Source of the DNA: Armillaria gallica
Taxonomy: Eukaryota > Basidiomycota > Agaricomycetes > Agaricales > Physalacriaceae
Length of the DNA stretch: 64,000 nt
Reading direction: 5' to 3'
Assembly: GCA_037576215.1 (NCBI GenBank)
Contig: JBANDB010000002.1
Span: forward strand, 6,820,001-6,884,000
Under the pieces are notes generated by a model. The model did not search any database. It was not told the DNA's origin and saw only the letters and a program-made list of their open reading frames with translations. The translations under genes and the position numbers were made by a program. Positions 55,964 to 64,000 of the stretch are shown here, piece by piece (the first letter of the stretch is position 1; each line of letters begins with the position of its first letter).

Positions 55964-58130
55964 CTACTCACTAAGTGGAACGTCCAAGACTACTGAGAAG
56001 TCACCCGGTATAATGTTCGTCATATAGACGCCATCTACAAAACCAGATAGTCGAATGTCATGTCCCATAACCTGACAAATCGCCAACGTTGCGATGACTT
56101 CATCGGTCAAATGAGAGAATTGAAGAAACGGAGTACTGGCATTGATTGATACCGCGATCCGATCCAATATGTTTGAAGGCGGAAAATGTCGATGTTTCAC
56201 CATGTCTGCAAGATGAGCACAAACAAAGTTTATCTCTTGCCAATCAAAGTGAAGGAGGGAATGGGCGATAGACACGTTGAATTGAGCTAAAGCAGGGGCA
56301 ACACAGTAGATATGCGAGCCCCTAATCTTGACGACGGATAAAGCAATGACAATATCGTGCAATATGTCATCACACGCCTGAAACCATCGAGTGAATGTGA
56401 AGGAAAGCGTCGTTAACATCGGCAACTCTGATAGGATGTCGAAGATAGAATTGTTTATGTGTGTGTCGATCACCGACAGTTCAGTCAAATGTAGATGACA
56501 TTGTGATCGAAGAATCAGGTCGTGCACGGCAGGAAAGCAATCACCGTCTGTAAGAAGGACCAAGCCGTTGGGAGGAAAACTCTCAATGACAATAGTCTCG
56601 ACTGCAGGCAATGTGACGCTTCTAAACACGGCCCCCTGTGACGCGACGAAAACATGAATGTCATGACATTCAACGACTGGCTGTAAGGGCTTGAATTGGA
56701 TCGATATATCGCGTTGATACACCCCTCGAAAACTCCGTAGAACCGGCGAAGCATGCAGATTGCAAACAATGATATTGTGGACGTCTTGAGCGGCGTAGCA
56801 ATCGCGCGCGTCATCATACGAGGTTATGTTTGCACTGGGAATATCAAAAGTGGTCCTTGCGTCAAATCCTGCAAAAGCAATCGACTCGAGAAGCGGCGCC
56901 ACGGCAAATGTGCTAACATGACGAGGGGATGAAATGACGCCAATCGCCTGGACCACACATCGACGAAGGATTGGTAATCGATCTGTAAAGACAGAAAGCA
57001 AAGGTACGAACGGTGAAGGGATATGTAAATCGATGTACTGAAGACGTCGCGACTCGGCTAGCATAAGCAATGCCTCGGAGAGTGACGATACCGCGACTTC
57101 ATCATCCGAAGCCATAAACATCACCGTGAGGGGTTTTCGCTTGGATCGATGCAATGCCATGGCGGTCAAGTTACCCCAGCATCTAGTGACGCCTCGACCA
57201 GTGCTCGGAGACACCGTGATTGCCATACGAGACCAAAATAGAGGGCACATGTCGATAGCGATATATCGCCACTGGCGACACACATGAGAAATGACAAAAG
57301 CGGGTGCCTTCTTCTTCCCGAGTGGAAGACAGTAACCGACGTCGTGATAAATCTGGGCAAATACGACGAGCCAAACCTCCGGCGGCGTACGACGGGCAGC
57401 CGGCTTCAAAGGCAGGAAGGCAGTTACGGGTTGTCCTATAGATTGTTCTCGACCAAAAAAATACATGGATGGTACACGGATGGCCATGTCAGCAGGTCCA
57501 AGTTGCGTCAGGCTTTCGGAAGGTTCTGATATGACGACTTCTCGCTCTACGGACGCTTCTCGATCAGGAAGATCCGTGGATAGTGCACGAACTGCCGTTA
57601 CGGTAGACCTGAATTGCGTCGAGCTTTCAGAAGGCCCAGACGCATCAATATTTCCGAGTACATCAACAGATGCATCAGCACACTCGACGCACTAGAATGA
57701 GACAGGAACTCAGTTCGACGCTGACGAAACGTGAGCAGGATGAACCTGGACACTCACCTCGAGCACAGATGCATCCGACGGATCTGCTGTTGCATTCACC
57801 GGTTGGTCTCCATGCTACACAGGGATTAATAGGTTATCAACAGGATGTAAAAATGCTCACTTCTTGAACCGTTGTCGCGTAAACAACTGTTTTCTCAGCA
57901 AGTAAATGGTCAGGTGTACCGACCTCCAGTTCATTCGTAACCTGAACGATGATAATCAGAATCAAAAAGTATCGCGACTCATAAATAGGCGGCACTTGCA
58001 GAATCAACGGCTCGAATATAAGGTCGACTCGACGAAAGTTGATCGACCGTATTATTAGAGTCCTGCAGAGTATCACAGTCACTCCTGATGTAAGAAAGGT
58101 CAACACATCAATACGTACCCGAGATACCAT
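55964..58130 (-). CDS. F-box-like protein, four exons, about 666 aa
   Basis: Exons 57996-58130, 57861-57941, 57758-57814 and 55964-57691 join in phase. The N-terminal about 170 residues are Ser/Thr/Glu-rich and contain an internal imperfect repeat (IDASGPSESSTQ and VVISEPSESLTQ). The F-box-like part is RRTPPEVWLVVFAQIY ... ISHVCRQWRYIAID ... PLFWSRMAI, followed by a long leucine-rich tail ending VLDVPLSE. The ATG at 58130 is the best start I see, but the first exon is hydrophobic and its use is inferred. The gene is intact along the long last exon. It is probably an SCF adaptor like its neighbours, of a different subfamily. Confidence 0.72.
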
Positions 58131-59434
58131 ATTAGCCAATATATTCAGGATCCTTGGATTCGAGGGGTTCTTCACGACACTGCGACCGTAAAGGGTGGAC
58201 TGCCTATACTCTTACGGTTTGTTCACAGCTGCATTTATACTTAATCAACACATGTCGTATAAAACGATGCCGTCGCGTATTCGCCGTATGGGAACGGACG
58301 AGACAGCAGCATTTACACCGATAACAATAGGTTCCCTAGTACGATCGTCTCGCTTTTTCGGAATCTTCCGTCATTACCTCCGCCCTACTTGAACGGGTAT
58401 TCACCCCTATTACATAGGAAGAAGCAGGGAAAGAACAAAAGAAAAAAAAAAAAAGGGGGGGAGGGGGGAGGTGCAGGGGCGGGGAGAAGCAAATATTACC
58501 CTCTATTTCCGGTTTTCGGTATAATGGGGGTAGAAACCAAAAATGCGAGCATGTGCACCAAATGACGAAGTTTTCGCTCGATCTTAAAGATCTGACATCC
58601 GATCGGTTCCTTACGAATGTTCCGTTTGCCTTATTAATTTGCCGAGTCTCGACCAAACAACTGACCAGAACTACTCTTACAAGCGAGCTGCCAATAACAA
58701 TAACAGATGCAATCCGAAAATATACAGCCCAGCTTACGTTTAAATCAGAACACTCTGCAAAAATATCGAACCAAGTGGGACGATGGAATGTAAGTAATGT
58801 ATCTAAGATATTATCTTAAACAGCTACACCGTAACGTTATGTAAGTCCCGATAGCTGGAGAACCGTACCAAAACGATGCCCAACATTACCATTTAGCATT
58901 GACTCCATGTCTTGAGTGTACGCACCCTTCATGTGGCCCCTCCAATCAAAGTGTCACCTATTGTCAGCATTCGGGGACCATCGATCTATTGCGATGCAGC
59001 TCACCGCTGCTTACAGTTCCATCCGGTCATCCATAATATATTGAAAGAATAAAGAATACGTGGTACCGCATAATGTATCAATGCCATATGCGCGAAGTCC
59101 ACGATAGACGATATACCGTACGTGTGTGTGTTATGATGAAGAAGTACAGCGCCATCACATCCTCAGACCGGCTGTTGGACGAATGATCCATCCCGGCGCG
59201 CAATATACTGCAGAACCGACGATTTGATTGCATCTGAAATTATGTAGGTAAAAAATACAAAGTCGCCTCAGTAAGGTTTGAAAATGAAGAGATAACGTGC
59301 CAAGAAGAAACATCAAACTAAAATGCAAGGAATTCACGAGTAACCTGCAAACATGACAGATCAAACGAACGCGCCGACGCACACAACCAGTCACAGCATG
59401 TACCGAAACACAAACGCTCGAATACCCATGGACC
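58131..59434. other. Intergenic with a G-rich tract
   Basis: No gene is supported. The stretch 58441-58484 is an A run followed by a G-rich block (separate entry). A plus-strand frame at 58553-58819 has no homology. Confidence 0.5.
58455..58484 (+). other. Potential G-quadruplex
   Basis: The runs G7, G6, G4 and G4 are separated by 1, 7 and 1 nt, which satisfies the usual four-run G-quadruplex pattern on the plus strand, right after a 13-nt A run. Confidence 0.6.
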
Positions 59435-61283
59435 TCAGTAATATCCACCAGGACAGGTTCGATGCTTGTCCGATTCTACAACGACTTGACCGCTCTTGCA
59501 CACTAAATCCCACTTCCGTTCGCAGAGGCTTGTAGCATAAGAAAGGGGTGACTGAAGACCGATCTTCTTGACAGGATGGAAAAGAGGATTCGTGGTGCGA
59601 ACGTACAATGCTTCAATAATATCTGTATCATCATCCGCATTGAGACCACCCTCGTATCCAAAGAAAAACTCGTGCAAATTCGGGAGGAAAGACGGTTCCT
59701 GCAATGCCTCCCGAAACAAGGGAGTACACGGATGAGGGGTTCGAATACAAAAGGCGGTCAAATTCGGTGTATGGCGAAGGAACTCGATCATCAGGGAGCA
59801 GTGATCATTCGTGTTAATTAGACAATCGCCGAGGTGAATGTGCAGTTCCATGATTGACGTGACAGGAGCACGAAGGAGAGGATAGGTAACAACGAAATGG
59901 GATCCGTCGTAAGACAATATAACCGTGGTGACCTGGAACGCAAAAATCTTGTCCCACACAATCGGAATAGTCTGCCAATTCTCCGGATCGTGGAGAACCA
60001 GTTGACGCAAAGACGGAATTGTAACTGGATCAGGATCGTCGTCGATATCGTCGATATCACAATTACAGATCAAATCCAGCGTCTCTAGCCTCCCCATCTG
60101 CGCCGTTCTCTCGAGAACTGTTGACAACTGAGAATACAGAGATACGGAAAACCGAGTGATGGAATTGAGAGTAGTAGACGCAAAATAAAGGGACCGGAGT
60201 GGCAGCTCGCGTATCCGTAGACATTCAAGATTTGGCGCGAAGGTGAAAGCGTCGAGGGTAAGGTCCTGATACATGTCGTTTGTTTCCAAACTCTCGGAAT
60301 GGTAGGATGCACCACGTATCGAAAGAGACTGTAAACAAGGAAAAAAACCTTTGCATACAGACAGGAACCGACAAGCTGATGGGCTAGCTTTAATCTTCAA
60401 CGACCGAATCCGAGGAGAAAACGGAACGAGGACCGGGAAGACACTATTAACCATCGAATCTCCTGGATAACCTTCAATCGTCATGTCGACCTTAAAAGGT
60501 GCTGCTCTGAGCAACTGGCTGGATATAAGATATGAGGCTCCAACCGATCCCATAAATGCTTCGTCATGGCCGAGATCGAGCCTTACCCTCGTCCACAACC
60601 TGCCCGTATTCATCGCCAAACTCCTCCAACGGCCACAGATGTGCGACAGAGTCCACGGCATCCCTCTGACGTCAATGCTGTTCCGTGAGGACTCCGTTTC
60701 TGCGCAGTGCTGAAAAATCATCCCTAAAACGTCGTTGTTGACCCGCCGCATCGGATGCATTATCGTCCGGGCGTCTTCAACATTGGTGATGGCAAGTTCC
60801 AATTGCCCATCAAGGTAATCCACGATGGCGCGAGCGCGAATCAGCCTCTGAGATAACTTCTGCATGTCCTCCCATCCACGTTCAACGACAGACTGGAAAT
60901 ACATATACTGAGCTTCTGAAGGTGCAGCGTTGGATGCCAAAAGCTTCGCAGTACCAATCGTACGAGGAAACTGCAATGGGGCAGAAAGAAGATCAAGAAG
61001 TAGATCATCAAACGACTTGTCTCCCACCCCTATAGACTTCGAGGTTTCTTTTTCCTGGTCCACGAACGATGAATTAGCATATCAGCGAAAATGAAGATAA
61101 ATGTCGGAAAACTGAGGGGAAAAAAAAAGGATACAAGGAACGAAGAAAGACGGCATACTACTAAACCAGGGCGACACAGACATACATGTACAAGGGACTC
61201 ACCATATTGACGACGTATGCGACGGAGAACTTGAAAGTATCTTCTTTTTCTTCAACAACGAGCCAGATCCTGTTGCCAATCAT
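59435..61283 (-). CDS. F-box-like protein, two exons, about 566 aa
   Basis: The long exon 59435-61054 encodes an F-box-like protein of the 21110/36625 subfamily: MHPMRRVNNDVLGMIFQHC ... LSHICGRWRSLAMN ... LWTRVRLDL, LRR-like repeats, and the shared C-terminal CERKWDLVCKSGQVVVE. This frame has no ATG near its 5' end (only GTG at 61063). A short upstream exon, 61203-61283 (MIGNRIWLVVEEKEDTFKFS), splices in phase through a GTGAGT donor and gives a start. That exon vaguely recalls the N-terminus of Crinkler-type proteins, which is only a resemblance. The proposed intron is 148 nt, longer than normal here, so another exon may be missing. Confidence 0.75.
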
Positions 61284-62874
61284 ACATACATAAATACACA
61301 TGCGGATCTACAGGTACGTTGATATCAACGTAGTAATTATATATTACAGAGTCTTAAAGAGTCAGCACGTAGGCGATAAATGCTCAAAGTACACCGTAAC
61401 ATCTCTCAAGAACGACTATCACCTCGATGATTTCGATTAACCGGTCGCTGAAAGCTACAATAAATACTATATTTTACGTTCAAACCATAACGAGATACGC
61501 GTATCCTCATCAAGTAGTTTCCGATTGATCTGCCAAGATCAAAAGATTCATTGTAGGCCATCAGATAGAAGAGAAGAAGGAAGGTGATTCTATTGATCGT
61601 CGCTACTTATATATCGCACAACAAATATCATACTGACGATGTCCTCAACATGTTATCGCTTGAGCTAAAGTTCCCATAGAGCTTACAAAAAGTAGCCCCG
61701 ACTATACGAACATGATACGTCGATTTCATTTTCAAATACTACAAAAGGCCAAACACAAAACATTCATGTCAACCCCACAAAGCTTGACATGACGATGATC
61801 CGAGTCGTCGCGCGACTTCTAGCCCTTCATTATCGAACATATATGTCTGCACGTGCACCCGACACTGTAAATTGCTGTCAGCCATGGATAAAGCTCGATG
61901 AAAAATAACAAGCCAAGAACAAAATAAAATGATAATGATAAAAACCCATAAGCGCTGTCAGTAACTAACTGGGTGAATAAAATCGCGATCTAACGGTTGA
62001 ATCACCTACAAATGATGCCGTATACCTACTGATTCACATGAAAGCATATAAATGCACTCATGAGACGAAACAGATCGGCCCTATATTGTATGGCAGTACC
62101 TGGTAACAGATACATCTATCGACGTACTCTGATTTTATGCTCTATGCTCTAAAAAGTAACACCAGGATAATACTAGCCGCTGTTTGAACATATCCGAGAA
62201 CATTAAATTTTAGAAAGCAACCGCTAGTCCCGGTTTGATTTCCTACATTTCAGAGACGGCGGAACCGATTCGAAGTATTGAACTGTCCCTAAATCAGTAC
62301 AAGTTGGGATGCACAGTAACCGGTATCCTTTCGACAATGTCGATTCTACATCTTCTGACCTTCGCTAGAGGACGCTGGTCTATCTGAGCGCTAAAGATGG
62401 GATCGGCCATCAGGTACGACTCCTGTGCGAAAGGCATCTCCGCGCTTACGCAGACACGGTGTCTGGATCGAATGGCGCACTTGCAGATATCGGTACAACA
62501 CAGATACCAACGTTGCCACTAACATTCCCCACTGAAGGACGTAAAAAGAAACATTCTTGTCGTTGCCATTGACCATGGTCTCAAGACCCACTGGACACAA
62601 GTTCAGACAGACCTTTAAGGCCGTTGATACAACGACTAAGCGTCACAATGTGCGATTTCATATTCCCATACCAACACTAGCTCCTTTTAAACAGCAGAAT
62701 GCATCAGCGATGTACAGTACTTCGCACACAAGCTATTCAAGCATTTACTCCATATCACAATTACGGTTATAAGAGCTCGATTAATACAACCTACAGACCA
62801 CGATAATCCGTACAATTTCTTACATCAACTCCTACCGCGACAGTCCTAGTGATTTCCAACTCAGTCCTAAAGGA
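61284..62874. other. Intergenic, no gene seen
   Basis: Short frames only; AT-rich around 61320-62300. No repeat or RNA gene is recognised. Confidence 0.5.
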
Positions 62875-63697
62875 TCAGTATGCGTCAACAATGGCATTGA
62901 CGAACCGGATTAGAGACGTACGATCGACCTTGACAGTTCCCGACGGCAGAAACCCCACTACGGAAAAAAGTGGAACCTGCCACTAAAGACAGGAATTCCA
63001 GCGTTCCGATTGCTGCTTACAGAAAACGCTGGCTTCAAACAGGCCGCGAAAGTATCCCACCAAAGCTTGCGATGAACCAGACATACTGTTTTACAAGCAC
63101 CCCAAGGATCATTATTCTAGGTGAACACAATGGACGAATCACTTTGGGCGACGTACCACTTAGATATGACATCGAATATTCTTTGAAAATCGTCAGAGAA
63201 ATTAATTTCGAAGACTTACTCAGAACGTAATCATCCAAACTGAACAGCCGTTGCATTAGTCACACACGAACCTAAATGCATACCAGCTTAAGTCGTATCC
63301 TGGCAGTGAAAACATACCGCCAAGCGTCAAACATGTAACACTTTGACTCCGGCTTTCTCAAATAGCTGACATAATACTGAAACCATTTCCCAGACGAAGA
63401 CGAAGTTTTCGCACGAATCTAGCATCCACCTGACACGAAAAAAAAAAAAAAAGTATCTGTGTAGCTCAAAATCACCTCTCTCATTTGCGAATCGACATCC
63501 TCTGCGAGCCAAAGGGGCATGACATACAATACGGAACTGTGACCGTCAGAAGAGGAATACTGGATAGATAGTTCAAGAAGCGGGACCGAATCGAGACTCT
63601 GAACCGGATACAGGGTATTTGGAAGACCATCCATTGAACGCCAAGCACGACCGCTACGAGGTGTCCTGTCCACGAGGGCTCTTTCCTGTCGTGTCAT
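62875..63697 (-). pseudogene. Heavily decayed third copy of the 41567/53497 F-box family
   Basis: The minus strand carries, in order, blocks homologous to the tail of the 41567-43354 protein: MDGLPNTLYPVQS..ELSIQYSSSDGH, LWLAEDVDSQMRE, then DARFVRKLRLRL, FSDDFQRIFDVISKWYVAQ, NNDPWGACK, KLWWDTFAACLK, and finally TSLIRFVNAIVDAY. The frame is broken by a T15 run at 63438-63452 (the intact copy has T4 there), by stops including TAG before NNDPWG and TAA upstream of FEINFSD, and by a further shift near 62960. The plus-strand ORF at 62970-63230 is only its shadow. The F-box part is not visible and may lie beyond the window or be lost. Confidence 0.75.
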
Positions 63698-64000
63698 ATA
63701 TGATGCAGAATGCTTCGTAGACCTCGATTCACCTTCTCAGACACAACGACATGATACTACTGATAGATACATCAAAAGCGACAACGCAACATAATATTAC
63801 ATTAAATCGTTGCCAGAGAAAGATAAAATCATATAGAGCCAGCGAAAAAGGTACGTTTAAGAACGGAAAGAATACCTATATGACTCATAACTAATTATAC
63901 TAACATCTGTCGACACCCGTGTTGTATAACCATTTTCCCGTCTGAAACTGTGGTATGACGTGATAAATCCATGAGCGCCCTCATACAACGTACGCTCTTC
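63698..64000. other. Window end, nothing recognised
   Basis: The sequence is AT-rich and holds no supportable feature. It could hold further remains of the F-box pseudogene. Confidence 0.4.

Noticed and set aside
59734..59745. GGTTCGAATAC resembling a tRNA B box
   Set aside because: It lies inside the antisense of an intact F-box coding exon; no A box or cloverleaf can be drawn.
62970..63230. Plus-strand ORF of 86 codons
   Set aside because: The opposite strand carries clear, though broken, homology to the F-box tail (RIFDVISKWYVAQ, KLWWDTFAACLK), so the plus-strand frame is a shadow.

Overview
The window looks like nuclear DNA of a basidiomycete fungus, most likely an Agaricomycete. Coding sequence is on both strands and is cut by many short GT-AG introns, mostly 40-60 nt. 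It carries an expanded F-box-like family, a fungal-type white/ABCG transporter, an extra Spt5-like gene, a coiled-coil RING protein and a large Helitron. There is no sign of operons, bacterial ribosome binding sites, CRISPR arrays, rRNA or tRNA. Gene models were built by hand from splice consensus and reading-frame continuity; where every exon junction keeps phase I say so.

Left part (1-18.6 kb): the 3' half of an ABCG transporter (70-1567), a long gene-poor stretch, an unrecognised ten-exon gene (4041-5416), a repeat-rich stretch with a small tandem duplication (5.9-6.1 kb) and four copies of a short coding-like repeat (7.6-9.0 kb), then a Helitron on the minus strand (about 9.56-18.53 kb). 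The Helitron has an HUH/Y2 Rep, a PIF1-type helicase and a C-terminal ubiquitin-hydrolase-like cysteine protease. It is broken twice: an in-frame TGA just after the Walker A region, and a 1.36 kb insertion studded with ACTAGT that separates the Cys half from the His half of the protease.

Middle part (18.6-36 kb): small genes at the Helitron flank, a RING gene with duplicated exons (19634-20832), an F-box-like gene (21110-22708), and two or three genes of a family I cannot name (23946-24511, 24972-27843, 30308-31285). The 24972-27843 gene has about 21 tiny exons, nearly all joined by phase-2 introns, with visibly duplicated exon cassettes. A fragment resembling RNA polymerase I subunit A49 lies at 34.9-35.7 kb.

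Right part (36-64 kb): F-box-like genes and their relics (36625-38226, 38795-40480, 41567-43354, 53497-55393, 55964-58130, 59435-61283, 62875-63697), an Spt5-like elongation factor gene (45344-48727), a pseudogene of the 38795-40480 family (50252-51255), two copies of a 253-bp MITE-like repeat (44.2 and 53.1 kb) and a 5'-truncated LINE fragment (52.2-52.9 kb). Four members of these families carry stop codons, frameshifts or homopolymer expansions, so this is a birth-and-death gene-family region mixed with transposon debris.
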